Part shown: piece by piece, positions 42,800-51,656 of the stretch
Layout: each line of letters starts with the position of its first letter
How positions within the stretch are numbered: the stretch's first letter is position 1
Assembly: GCF_014207955.1 (NCBI RefSeq)
Contig: NZ_JACHLK010000003.1
Span: 496,001 to 560,000, forward strand
Direction of reading: 5' to 3'
DNA length: 64,000 nt
Origin: Acidovorax soli
Lineage (GTDB): Bacteria > Pseudomonadota > Gammaproteobacteria > Burkholderiales > Burkholderiaceae_C
Translations under genes and position numbers: made by a program
Notes under the pieces: generated by a model
The model's input: only the letters and a program-made list of their open reading frames with translations
Databases searched by the model: none
Told to the model about the DNA's origin: nothing

Positions 42800-44803
42800 T
42801 TATTGGTATCCGAGGGCGCGGATCTGCTTTGCGCGCTCTTCGCGCGACAGCCCGGTGTTGTTCATGATTTGCTGTACGGCGGGGTTTTCCGCGATGGGCG
42901 GGAGTCGGTTGGCGCTGCCATCCGCGCGCGTCTCGCCCGTGGTGCGGTTGTAGATAACGCCGGGCTGTGTAATGAGCTGCTGCGTCTTTGGATCCACCAC
43001 CTGGCCGCCAGGCGAATGCGCCCACACGTCCTGCTGCACCTTGTCGCCCTGCAGCTCGCGGATCTGCTGGGCAATCGCCTTGCGCTCTTCCGGCTTGGCG
43101 TTCTCGTAGCGCGTGCGCAGCGCGTCCATGCGCTCGGCCTCGCGGAGCTTGGGAGCCTGGCCGCGTTCTTCGAGGTCCACGCGGCGTGCGTCGAGCTGGT
43201 TCCGTGCGCCGGCACGGGCGCTTTCGCCCTGCTCGCGGATGGCGGTGCGACCCGTGTCACCTCGCTCGCGCATCGCGGCGATGTCGCGCTGCGTGCTGGC
43301 GGTTTGGTCCGCCTGGCGGTTGCTGCTGGCGTCCTTGCGTTCCGCCTCCAGCAGGCCCGCCATTCCCTGGCGCTGCGAGGCAGTGAGCTGGCCGTTTTGC
43401 GCGCCGCGCATCGGCGTCGTCAGCGCATCCACCATTGCCTTGCGCTCCCGGCCTGCGGCGGGGTCCGTTCCGATCACGCCTGACCAGCCTCCGGTAAAGC
43501 TTCCCGGCTCTACAGGGCCAGAGCCAGGCCCGCCGACCGCGCCCATACCGCGCGCAGCAACGCGGTTCATTGACTCCTGTTGGGAGCGGCCTGCCAGCGC
43601 TTCCGCTGCAGCCATGTTCTGTGCGCTGGGTCTACCGGTGCTTGCGCCCATTGGCGCCCCATTCACGGTGAATCCAGCGGTGATGTTCTGCCCGGAGTAG
43701 CTGTTGCCAATCCTTGTGATGTCGTTGCCCGTAGACGCGGCATTCGGCGTATCGGCCGCAGGCAACGAGCCACCTGCAGAGCCTGGACGGGCGGCGGTGC
43801 TTTGCGAAGCCCCAGGCAGCACGGGGCCGGAGGGGGATCGCTCGGAGACCGAGGTCTGCGGCTGGACCACAGGGGGCGCGGTTGGAACTGCGGCTGGCTT
43901 CACCGTCCCGCTAGGCGTGTCAGTGCCAAGAACACCACCGATGAGCCGCTGACCAGCACTGATCACTGGAGATACGGTCTTGTCGGCGGCCTCAACACCA
44001 TACATGCCCAGCCCCTGCACTGCGGTGCGCACCCCGGTTCCCACAGCACCAGCGACATTGCCCGCCTTCCACTGATCGCCTATCTCCTGTGCACGGTCCG
44101 CCATGTAAAGGGCCGAGGGGCCGGGGACTGAAGGCGGCGAACTTGGGAGGCCCACATTGGCGTAGATGTTGGCGCCTGCGTCCGGGTGATTGCCGGGGAA
44201 GATTCCGGGCTCGCGCCGCTTCTTCACGTCCCCGCCGCCTTCAAAAAACAGTTCAGGCTTCATCCCCTTGGCCGCCTCAGTCGAAGATGGCGTGTGGGTT
44301 GCGTCCTTCATCTGATTCAGGGCTTGCACACCAATGGCGTGCACCTGCTCAGGCGGCAGCTTGAACTCTCCGTTGCTCAGGTTGACCGGCACCTTGTTGG
44401 AGCCCAGATTGGCAAGCGCATCCTCGCCGATGGCCTTGGTCGAGTCGGTGGGCATGATGTAGGTGCCCTCGCGCACCTCGTCCGGGACATCATCTGATGT
44501 GCCGGTGCCGGGGCCGCGAACTGGGCCGCCGTCCTTCAGGCCTGCAGCTTGCTCGCGGCGCCGCAGTGCGCCGCCGCTGCTGTAGTCGGTTACGGCTTTG
44601 ACGGGCTCCTGCGCCGGGGCCGGTGCTGCTGCGGCGGCTGCCTTCTCTGCCTCACGTTGGCGCTTGTATTCGGCGATGCGAGCGTTGCGCTCCTCGTCCA
44701 GGCCAAACATCCCTTTGAGCTGCTTGACCAACCCGCCTTCCGCGAAATTTTGGGCGCCCGGCGTCTTATGACGCGGCGCCTCGAATGCCTTCATGCCTCG
44801 CAT
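42800..44803 (-). CDS. Phage virion/ejection protein with GTGTSD-type repeats
   Basis: A 667-residue low-complexity, Gly/Ala/Pro-rich protein. It contains GGPVRGPGTGTSDDVP followed by REGTYIMP, and a second block VNLSNGEFKLPPEQVHAIGV, a motif often seen in phage internal or ejection proteins. The C-terminal third is charged and coiled-coil-like (RRVDLEERGQAPKLREAERM) and ends SREERAKQIRALGYQ. It lies 8 bp upstream of the giant gene, so both may be ejected with the genome. ATG 44803 has GGGG upstream within a hairpin; an ATG at 44794 is possible. Confidence 0.65.
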   Translation of the reverse strand: MRGMKAFEAPRHKTPGAQNFAEGGLVKQLKGMFGLDEERNARIAEYKRQREAEKAAAAAAPAPAQEPVKAVTDYSSGGALRRREQAAGLKDGGPVRGPGTGTSDDVPDEVREGTYIMPTDSTKAIGEDALANLGSNKVPVNLSNGEFKLPPEQVHAIGVQALNQMKDATHTPSSTEAAKGMKPELFFEGGGDVKKRREPGIFPGNHPDAGANIYANVGLPSSPPSVPGPSALYMADRAQEIGDQWKAGNVAGAVGTGVRTAVQGLGMYGVEAADKTVSPVISAGQRLIGGVLGTDTPSGTVKPAAVPTAPPVVQPQTSVSERSPSGPVLPGASQSTAARPGSAGGSLPAADTPNAASTGNDITRIGNSYSGQNITAGFTVNGAPMGASTGRPSAQNMAAAEALAGRSQQESMNRVAARGMGAVGGPGSGPVEPGSFTGGWSGVIGTDPAAGRERKAMVDALTTPMRGAQNGQLTASQRQGMAGLLEAERKDASSNRQADQTASTQRDIAAMRERGDTGRTAIREQGESARAGARNQLDARRVDLEERGQAPKLREAERMDALRTRYENAKPEERKAIAQQIRELQGDKVQQDVWAHSPGGQVVDPKTQQLITQPGVIYNRTTGETRADGSANRLPPIAENPAVQQIMNNTGLSREERAKQIRALGYQ

Positions 44804-44806
44804 GGT

Positions 44807-44848
44807 GCTACCCCTGGTGAATCACTCCCGCGATTCTTTGGGGGTAGC
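44807..44848 (-). promoter_or_regulatory. 5' leader hairpin masking the ribosome site of the 667-aa gene
   Basis: On the minus strand, GCTACCCC and GGGGTAGC form an 8-bp stem around a 26-base loop that itself contains GAATC/GATTC arms. The 3' arm contains the GGGG that serves as ribosome binding site three to ten bases before ATG 44803. The structure could block translation until it is opened. Confidence 0.45.
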
Positions 44849-44856
44849 GCCTATGC

Positions 44857-44876
44857 GCCAAACACTAGAGCGGCGC
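44857..44876 (-). promoter_or_regulatory. Repeated phage element, copy 2
   Basis: The plus-strand text is GCCAAACACTAGAGCGGCGC. It matches the copy at 51684 at 18 of 20 bases and that at 63627 closely. It lies between the 150-residue gene stop and the hairpin before the 667-residue gene. Confidence 0.45.
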
Positions 44877-44894
44877 TGACCCTTGCCCGGCTAC

Positions 44895-45347
44895 TCAGCG
44901 CGCCCGAGAGGCCGCCTGGGCTTTTTCATACGCATCGAGAAAGGCGTCAACTTCACTCTTGCCGGCAGCGGGCGCCTGCGCGTCACCTTGCTTGATGGGC
45001 GGCTCGCTCACGACAGCAGGAGCCACCCTACCCACCCCCTGCCACGATCCAGCCACCATAAGAACAATTGCGACCCATGAGGCGACCAGCCAGTTTCTCA
45101 GGAAAAGACGCGCCCCAAACAGCTTGGCCGCGCCCGCCACGCACGCACCAGCCGCCCACGCCAAAAATAGCGCAGCCGCCCACTGTTTCATGCCATCAGG
45201 TGTTGGGGCCACGCCCCGATAGGCCATGGCCAGAAGCGCCATGCCTGCGCCATGCCAGATGGCCGGATTGCTACTCCGTGCGCCGGCATGGTCCATCCCA
45301 CTCGTTTTGTTCAATATCACCCCCCGAAGTTGTTGAAAAGTCATCAT
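44895..45347 (-). CDS. Phage membrane protein with SEVDxFLDxYxKA tail
   Basis: A 150-residue protein with about three hydrophobic helices (GAGMALLAMAYRG, QWAAALFLAWAAGACVAGAA, WLVASWVAIVLMVAGSW). The C-terminus SEVDAFLDAYEKAQAASRAR repeats the N-terminal motif of the giant protein (10 of 13 residues). GAGG precedes the ATG. It may be a minor virion or ejection protein that contacts the inner membrane. Confidence 0.6.
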   Translation of the reverse strand: MMTFQQLRGVILNKTSGMDHAGARSSNPAIWHGAGMALLAMAYRGVAPTPDGMKQWAAALFLAWAAGACVAGAAKLFGARLFLRNWLVASWVAIVLMVAGSWQGVGRVAPAVVSEPPIKQGDAQAPAAGKSEVDAFLDAYEKAQAASRAR

Positions 45348-45366
45348 ACAAAACGGCCTCTGCGCG

Positions 45367-47262
45367 TCAGTAGCTGTAGTTGTGGTTCGTGCTCGTGGTG
45401 TTACTGGTGCTGGTGGTCATGCTCTCCGACTGGCTACCGGACCCGCTCACGCTCGCCGACACATGCATTGCCGACATCGCGCCCGCCGCAAGCTGCGCGC
45501 TGTACTGGCCCATGGCCTTCGCAGCCTCCAGGGCAACCTGCGCCTGCTGCACCGCCTTGTTGATGTTGGCCTGGTACTGGCTGATTTGCATCTCGGCGAA
45601 CGCGATGTTCGTGCGAGCGTTCATGTCCGCGAAGCGCGATTGCACCTCGGCGGCGGCCACGTTGGCGCTGGCCTTGGCCTTCCAGCCTTCGATGTTCGCC
45701 TGATACACCGCCGTCCCGTACTGCATCTCTTTCAGGGATGCATCCAGCTCGGCCTTGAAGCCGTCCACGTCCGCCAGGTACTTGGTGATGTGGACCCGGG
45801 CCGCTTCGAGCTTGAGCTGCGCTCCCTTCACGCGGATGTCCGCCTTGTTCGCCAACCCCTGGATGGTGGAGGCATAGGCGCGGGCCTGCGAGTCGAGCAT
45901 GCCCGCCTTCGCCACCTCGCCCTTGACCTGCGCCTCGTAGGCGTCGAACTTCACCTTTTCGGCGCCCACTTCCTCGGCGAACGCCTGCACGTCTGCGCGA
46001 TAGGCGTCGAACTGGTTCTTGATGACATCGGCCCGGGTCTGGGCGCCGCGCATAAGGGCCGTGAACAGTTCTACCGATGCCTGCACGCCCGCCAGCTTCG
46101 CCTTGAACACCTCCACCCGCTGCTGGTTGATCTGGCCCAGTGCCACCTGGCCATCCACAGCCGTTTTGTAGGCCGTAAGGCGCGCAAGCGCCCCATCGAG
46201 CCGGGTGCGGTACACCTGCGCCAGCGTCTGGAATGCGCTGTTCTGCGCGTTGAAAAGCCCGATCTGCGCATTGAAGACGTTGATCTGGCTCTCTGCCTGG
46301 AAGCGCGCCACCTCGAACATGCGCTTGGCAGCGTTCTCGAAGATGTTGGCGGTGAGCTGCTCCAGCGCCATGCCCTGCTGCACGGCGAATCGGATGTTCT
46401 CGATTTCCCACTTCGCGGCCTCGATCAAGATGTCGCGATTCGTCTCGGCCGCCTTCAGCCGGCCCTGCTCCCGCACCACGGATACCGACTTGGCGAGCAT
46501 GCCGGGTGGCATGGAGAAGTTGCGGCCAGCCCAGGTATCCACCGCCTCCTGCACGGCGCGCGCCGTCTCGCTGCTGTCACGCTCCCGCGCGCGGGCAAAC
46601 AGCGCATCCTCAATGGCTGGGGGCAGGCCGGTACCGCCCGCCATCATCGTCTTGATGCGTGCCAACAGGTCGTCGTAGATTTCCGATGCGTACTTGGGCT
46701 CGGCCCAGTTGATGAACACATTGGGCACCGTGATGTGACTGGCACTCGGCGGCACACCGTCGAAGTCGGGCAGCGTGGGGAATACGAAATCAGGAATGCT
46801 CAGCTTCTCCAGGCCCTCCATTTCCGGCACGGTCAGCGTCGGCGTCGCAGGCAGCTCCACCGAAGTGTCGATGTTCGGGCGCACAGGGGGAGGGATCACG
46901 CGCATGCTTGGCGCGTCGGGCAGCGTCAGCGAAATGGCGGCGGGAGCGGGCGGAAGTTCGTCCATGTCGCCCACATCCAGCGCGGCCAGCAGACTGGAAA
47001 TGTCGGGCTCGGCGGGGGCAATGGGGCGTCGAAGTGCACCAGGGGAGTAGGTTGGCGCGGTTCCCAGGTTCATGGGCGGCAGCGGGACCGCTGGCGCGTT
47101 CATGATCTGGGGTGTGGCCACGTCGCCCACCTTGATGTTTCCCATCGCCGACAGCGCGGCCGACAGGGCAGCGCCGTACTTCGCGGCCGCCAGGTCCAGG
47201 GAATTGATTTTGTTGCTGACGAACTCGATAGCTGCGCCCATGGCGTGGGTCTGTTCTGCCAT
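45367..47262 (-). CDS. Helical phage virion protein (likely ejection or internal protein)
   Basis: A 631-residue protein. The first 200 residues are Pro-rich with repeated LP/IP strings; residues 230-590 are a long continuous helical, Ala/Gln-rich region (for example RFQAESQINVFNAQIGLFNA); the last 35 are Ser/Thr-rich, ending TSTNHNYSY. No named family. It starts at ATG with AGGAG upstream and overlaps the previous stop as TGATG. Its place between tail and ejection genes suggests an internal virion protein. Confidence 0.65.
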   Translation of the reverse strand: MAEQTHAMGAAIEFVSNKINSLDLAAAKYGAALSAALSAMGNIKVGDVATPQIMNAPAVPLPPMNLGTAPTYSPGALRRPIAPAEPDISSLLAALDVGDMDELPPAPAAISLTLPDAPSMRVIPPPVRPNIDTSVELPATPTLTVPEMEGLEKLSIPDFVFPTLPDFDGVPPSASHITVPNVFINWAEPKYASEIYDDLLARIKTMMAGGTGLPPAIEDALFARARERDSSETARAVQEAVDTWAGRNFSMPPGMLAKSVSVVREQGRLKAAETNRDILIEAAKWEIENIRFAVQQGMALEQLTANIFENAAKRMFEVARFQAESQINVFNAQIGLFNAQNSAFQTLAQVYRTRLDGALARLTAYKTAVDGQVALGQINQQRVEVFKAKLAGVQASVELFTALMRGAQTRADVIKNQFDAYRADVQAFAEEVGAEKVKFDAYEAQVKGEVAKAGMLDSQARAYASTIQGLANKADIRVKGAQLKLEAARVHITKYLADVDGFKAELDASLKEMQYGTAVYQANIEGWKAKASANVAAAEVQSRFADMNARTNIAFAEMQISQYQANINKAVQQAQVALEAAKAMGQYSAQLAAGAMSAMHVSASVSGSGSQSESMTTSTSNTTSTNHNYSY

Positions 47263-48419
47263 CACATGCTCCTTTTGCTGGGCGCCACAGTGAGGCGCAG
47301 ATCGTTGATGTGGGCGCGCTTGCCGTGCAGGCCGAGCGCGAAGGTGAAGTGCCGGCCCTTCAGGCCGCGCCCCAGTTGGAACCGGGTATTGGTCCGCTCC
47401 AGCGCCTGGCGTGCGTCCGGCTGGTAGGTGTAGGTTTCGGGGGCCGCGCCGTTTTGCGTTTCGGTCACGTCGAGCGTCGCCAGGCCGTCCAGCTCGTATT
47501 CCATGGGCGCCTCCACCAGGCGGACCAGCGTTCCCCTGGTCACATCCAGCTTGCCGGTGCGCAGCACAGCTGCCATGTCCTCCTGCTCGCCATCCAGCGC
47601 GAAAACCCCGCCCTCCCCTGCCGCGTACACCACCCCGTCGATCACGGCCAGCGAGGTGAACGTGAAGGGCGCATACCGGCTCATCGGCCAGGTGCCGGTG
47701 TTGCACGTCCACGCCTGGCCGAACGCGCCCGACTGCATGGGCAGGCCATCGGCCATCGCCGCGTCGCCCACGAGGTCTGCGGCGCGCAGCACTCCGAACG
47801 GGGCGCCCGTAGCCGTGGCACCGTCCGACAGGAAAGCGGCAGCGGCCTGGCGTGCGTCGAAAACGGCATCCGCGAGGGCAGCAGAGTCCACCGATACCAG
47901 GCGCCCCTTCGCACGCCCACCAGCCCAGTCGGCCGCCAGCGCGGCGTCCACCACCAGGCTGCGTGCCACGCTGAGCACCCGGTCGCTCGCACGCGCCTGG
48001 TCACCGCGCGAGTCGGCCGCTCGGCGCTGGTGCAGCACGGAATCGGAGACGGGGACCGCCTCCCTCACGATGTCGCGCAGGCCCTGCCCAACAAAGTCCG
48101 TAACCTGCGCCGCATCCGCAATCACATGCAGCACCCGGTCCAGCAAGGCATCCCCGGCGCGCGCGGTATCGATAACGCGCGTGCGAATGAGTGCATGGTC
48201 GGATGCCAGGTCGGAGCTGGCCGCCCCGTCCTCCATTACATGCAGGGTCCGATCGATCACCGCATCGCTGGCGACGGCGGTGCCGGCATGCAGCACGAAC
48301 AGGGCCGACACGATCACGCTCGATGCGCGTGCCGTGCCCTCCACGATGGCGCGCAGCCCCAGCCAAGTGGAGCTTCCGGCGACGGCGGTATCGTTGGAAT
48401 CGTCGCGGTAACTAGCCAT
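47262..48419 (-). CDS. Phage tail-region protein with ~23-residue repeats
   Basis: A 385-residue protein. Residues 20-210 show about eight degenerate repeats of 22-24 residues with an A-x-(S/G)-D-x-(V/L)-L core (for example VASDAVIDRTLHVMEDGA, then TARAGDALLDRVLHVIADAA). The C-terminal half is a beta-rich domain (YAPFTFTSLAVIDGVVYAAG, ending GKRAHINDLRLTVAPSKRSM). No known family. It overlaps the upstream gene by 8 bp. Probably structural. Confidence 0.6.
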   Translation of the reverse strand: MASYRDDSNDTAVAGSSTWLGLRAIVEGTARASSVIVSALFVLHAGTAVASDAVIDRTLHVMEDGAASSDLASDHALIRTRVIDTARAGDALLDRVLHVIADAAQVTDFVGQGLRDIVREAVPVSDSVLHQRRAADSRGDQARASDRVLSVARSLVVDAALAADWAGGRAKGRLVSVDSAALADAVFDARQAAAAFLSDGATATGAPFGVLRAADLVGDAAMADGLPMQSGAFGQAWTCNTGTWPMSRYAPFTFTSLAVIDGVVYAAGEGGVFALDGEQEDMAAVLRTGKLDVTRGTLVRLVEAPMEYELDGLATLDVTETQNGAAPETYTYQPDARQALERTNTRFQLGRGLKGRHFTFALGLHGKRAHINDLRLTVAPSKRSM

Positions 48420-51003
48420 GGATCACTCCAATGAAATGGTGGGCCGCCTTGTGGTCGGCCAGCCCAGAAAAGCCAAACCGTTTGCGCTGCTTGGGCGCCT
48501 CGGGGTCGGGTTCGGATGTGTTGGCATATGTCGCATCGCCCGCCACGTTGCGGATGGCATCGACGTAGAACGCCACTCCGTCGAGGGGCGACACGGTGAA
48601 ATACCCCTCAGAGGGGTCTTTGTGGACTTCCTGGGGAAATTCGAGGACAGAGATTTGCAGCAGGGCCTCCTTTTTGGCCTCTTCGGTCTTGTCTCTGCTG
48701 TATTCCTTGACCTTCGGCGGGCCGCCCCCACCGCTGTGCTGCCACTCGCTGCGGACCGGGTGAACCAGCCAGGTGTAGTCCTGCGGAAGCCCGCCAATCC
48801 AGTCGCCCTGGTCTGCGAAGTCGCTACACGGATAGGGGCCGTAGCTGTAGCCCGTCACCCACACCGGATTGCCGTGAATCGGATACGGGGACACCTTCTC
48901 GATTGAAGTGATGTTTCCGCCGTGCAGTCCCCCCACCCAGGCCCATACAAAATCGTAGGTGAAGTAGCGGTAGGTGTTTGGATCGCTGATCGCGTACACC
49001 CCCAAACTCTCCGTCACCCTTGCGCCCGAAGTCGATTGCTTGTGCGCGTAGAGCAGCGCGTTGCGCGTCAAATAGGGAATGCACACCGCAACCGACTTGC
49101 TGAACCCTTCGGTCGTAGATTCCTTGACCTTGTGCTGGAAGTACCGGTTGCGCCAGATGCTTCCGCACATTGCGAAGACGTGATCGAACGAGAAATTGGG
49201 CTTGGTGTCGTAACTCAGGTCCGTGCCAACGGTCTGCGTCACGGTGGTGACCGGGGCGGCGGCCTCCAGCTCGTCGAAATCACTGGTGTAGAAGTGACCC
49301 CACAGCGTGGTACTGCCGGTCGTGACCGTCTGCTCCCACGAGCCGACGATCATGCATTCCTCGTAGTTGTTCTCCACGTCGCGCGAGTAGCCGCGTGGGT
49401 CGTAGAAGTAGTTGGCCGCCTTGACCTGATCGCCCACGTAGTAGACGAACATAGTCGTGTTGCAGCGCACGACTCCCGGCGCCGGATGGTTTTCCAGGCG
49501 GCCGAAGTCATGCGACACGCACCCATCCATGAACGGCTCGGGAAACTTGATCTGCGGCTGCGACCGGGGACGCGCAGGGTGATAGAGCCAGCCCCGTCCC
49601 ACTTCAGCGATGTTCCCGCCGTGCGCGGCGATGGGTTTTGCTTCGAGGTTGTCCCAGTGGTCCACCTCGCCAGGCCCGCTGTTGTTCACGCGCGCGAGCA
49701 CCTCGGACACCGGCACGCGGCGCAGCTTGTACTTGATCGCCAGCTCGCGGGGCGTGTTGCCAGGCAACTGCTCATACAGCATCGACATGTAGCGGTTGAG
49801 CCGCTGCATCTCTTGCGGGTCACTCACATTGAAGCTGTCAGGCAGCTTCCCATCGTTCTCGGCCACGGCCAGACCCAGCCGCAGCTTGAACGTCAGCCCG
49901 AAGCCGATCCCGCCCTCGTCGTAGTCGTAGCAGGTGTTGTAGCCCTCTGTGCCCCAAGAATTGAAAGACCACCCAATGGCGGATGTGTAGGCCAGGTGGT
50001 TGTAGAAGTCCCCCGCATCGCACACCTTGATGATGACCCCGGCACGGCGCCAGCTCTCAAAATCGCTGGATTTGAGGGGGAAGTTCTCGCCCGATGGCAT
50101 ACCGCCGAAGCGGTCCAAGATCCAAAGGACTTCCTCGTCGCCCACCTCGGTCATGTACTCGCGAAAAGCCCTGGTCGAAGTCGCCGGGATGATGGGCAGC
50201 GGCATCGCATACACACCCCGCGTGCTAACGCGCAGCAGCCAGGGCTTGCCCCGGCCATCGAAGCCCACGCCGTTGGTTTCGTTGTGCTTGTAGTCGTACT
50301 GGAACTCGCCAGACTTCGGCGGCAGGCCCAGGTAGCCAGGCAGGCGGGTGTTTCCCAGCTCCAATTCGATCTTGCGCGTCACGCTGGCAGGCAGCACCAG
50401 GCGCGCGCGCTCTATCTTGTTGTCGGGCAGCTCTTTCAGTGCCTGGCGGCCGTAGCCGCCCACCACCTGCATCACCTGCGCCATTGCACCGGAATACCAC
50501 GTAGGCCGCTGGTTGGCGTACTGCGTCCAAGTCGCGGAAGTCGGCTTTTTCGGGCGCAGCTCGGACACCCGCCCGTTGTGCTCGATGACGAACCGCTGCA
50601 GGCTCACATCGGATGGCGGCTGCGCGGCTTCTGTATCGTAGGAAACCAGGCGCCGCCGCGTGGTGCTGGTCAGCTTGATGCGCACACCCTCGCCGCCACG
50701 GATGATCCCGTTGGAGATGGAGCCCGAGAACAGCATGGGGATGTAGGACTTGGCCATCCCGTCCGTCTCGATGTCGGGGCGGTCAGGTTCCTTGCGCTGC
50801 TGGATGATGACGCGCAGCACCCCGCCCATGTCCACGGCAATGGCCATGGCCCCGCTGGGCAGGGTGCGTGTCAACTTGAGGCTGTCCAGGCCTGAGCTGG
50901 CTTTGAAGTTGGTCAGGCGGCGGGCCAACAGCTCGGCCGCCGCCGCATCTTCTTCCGTTGCCGCCTCAGTCCCGAACGAGCCATGGGGCCGGGGCTGGTG
51001 CAC
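48412..51003 (-). CDS. Large phage tail structural protein
   Basis: An 863-residue protein rich in aromatic residues (Trp and Tyr) with mixed beta character, containing MPLPIIPATSTRAFREYMTE and GGMPSGENFPL. No domain I can name. It begins at GTG 51003, three bases after the upstream stop; no strong ribosome site is seen, so coupling is likely. Position after the tail genes and size fit a tail hub or nozzle protein; the function is inferred from place only. Confidence 0.6.
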   Translation of the reverse strand: MHQPRPHGSFGTEAATEEDAAAAELLARRLTNFKASSGLDSLKLTRTLPSGAMAIAVDMGGVLRVIIQQRKEPDRPDIETDGMAKSYIPMLFSGSISNGIIRGGEGVRIKLTSTTRRRLVSYDTEAAQPPSDVSLQRFVIEHNGRVSELRPKKPTSATWTQYANQRPTWYSGAMAQVMQVVGGYGRQALKELPDNKIERARLVLPASVTRKIELELGNTRLPGYLGLPPKSGEFQYDYKHNETNGVGFDGRGKPWLLRVSTRGVYAMPLPIIPATSTRAFREYMTEVGDEEVLWILDRFGGMPSGENFPLKSSDFESWRRAGVIIKVCDAGDFYNHLAYTSAIGWSFNSWGTEGYNTCYDYDEGGIGFGLTFKLRLGLAVAENDGKLPDSFNVSDPQEMQRLNRYMSMLYEQLPGNTPRELAIKYKLRRVPVSEVLARVNNSGPGEVDHWDNLEAKPIAAHGGNIAEVGRGWLYHPARPRSQPQIKFPEPFMDGCVSHDFGRLENHPAPGVVRCNTTMFVYYVGDQVKAANYFYDPRGYSRDVENNYEECMIVGSWEQTVTTGSTTLWGHFYTSDFDELEAAAPVTTVTQTVGTDLSYDTKPNFSFDHVFAMCGSIWRNRYFQHKVKESTTEGFSKSVAVCIPYLTRNALLYAHKQSTSGARVTESLGVYAISDPNTYRYFTYDFVWAWVGGLHGGNITSIEKVSPYPIHGNPVWVTGYSYGPYPCSDFADQGDWIGGLPQDYTWLVHPVRSEWQHSGGGGPPKVKEYSRDKTEEAKKEALLQISVLEFPQEVHKDPSEGYFTVSPLDGVAFYVDAIRNVAGDATYANTSEPDPEAPKQRKRFGFSGLADHKAAHHFIGVIHG

Positions 51004-51006
51004 CGA

Positions 51007-51585
51007 TTACACCGTCAGGTTGATACGGTAGCCCAGCTCGTAAATGTCGCCGTTCTGGAACACGCGGGGCGCGGCGTAGAGGGATGCCGACACTAAAGCG
51101 CCCGTGGTGCCCCCGCGCGCGCTGCTGGTCAACATGGCTGCGCCCGTCACGTTGAGCTGGGAGGCCGTCGCGATGGTCAGGGACGCCACGGCGGCCATGT
51201 TGTCGATGCTGCCCGTGGTGGTGTTCGCCGGGGTCCACACCGGGCGCGTAGCCGCCGTGTAGCCCTCGGTCTGGCTGACGATTTCGCTTGCGACGGCGGC
51301 GAAGGACGCGGCCGACCAGTTCGGGGCCGGCGCGGTCGCACCGGAGAACAGCGCCAGGTAGTGGCCTGCCGGCTTGGCGGTTGTGCCCAGGGCCACGTTC
51401 AGGATGTGCGCCAGGCCCTCAATGGGAATCAGGTTGTCACCTTCCTTGTCCCAAGCGCCGCCGTTGACGCGGCCAAAGTATTCGCCATTGGCCAGGACAC
51501 CCTGGCGGGGAAAGAAGATGCCTTTGGGAATGACATCGAAGCGCTCGGCGCGGATTTCGGCTGCAAGTTCTTGACGCAGGTTCAT
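51007..51585 (-). CDS. Phage structural protein (192 aa)
   Basis: The N-terminus MNLRQELAAEIRAERFDVIP is followed by GEYFGRVNGGAWDKEGDNLI and ALGTTAKPAGHYLALFSG, then a Ser/Thr/Ala-rich beta region ending DIYELGYRINLTV. This resembles small tail-associated phage proteins but I cannot name it. AAGGAG lies seven bases before ATG 51585. It follows a terminator and begins a new transcription block. Confidence 0.55.
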   Translation of the reverse strand: MNLRQELAAEIRAERFDVIPKGIFFPRQGVLANGEYFGRVNGGAWDKEGDNLIPIEGLAHILNVALGTTAKPAGHYLALFSGATAPAPNWSAASFAAVASEIVSQTEGYTAATRPVWTPANTTTGSIDNMAAVASLTIATASQLNVTGAAMLTSSARGGTTGALVSASLYAAPRVFQNGDIYELGYRINLTV

Positions 51586-51633
51586 AGGGTGCTCCTTGGA
51601 GATGTTCCAAGGCGCACTCCTGCGCGCCAAAAC

Positions 51634-51649
51634 TGCCCCCGCGGGGGCA
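51634..51649 (-). terminator. Rho-independent terminator
   Basis: TGCCCCC and GGGGGCA arms with a two-base centre are followed on the minus strand by GTTTTGG. It lies 8 bp after the 395-residue gene and before the 192-residue gene. Confidence 0.65.
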
Positions 51650-51656
51650 CGAATGT

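Noticed and set aside
42792..43025. Longer N-terminus of the giant protein (78 more residues)
   Set aside because: The extra part runs through the end of the upstream gene, has Arg/His-rich shadow composition, and ATG 42791 has a good ribosome binding site.
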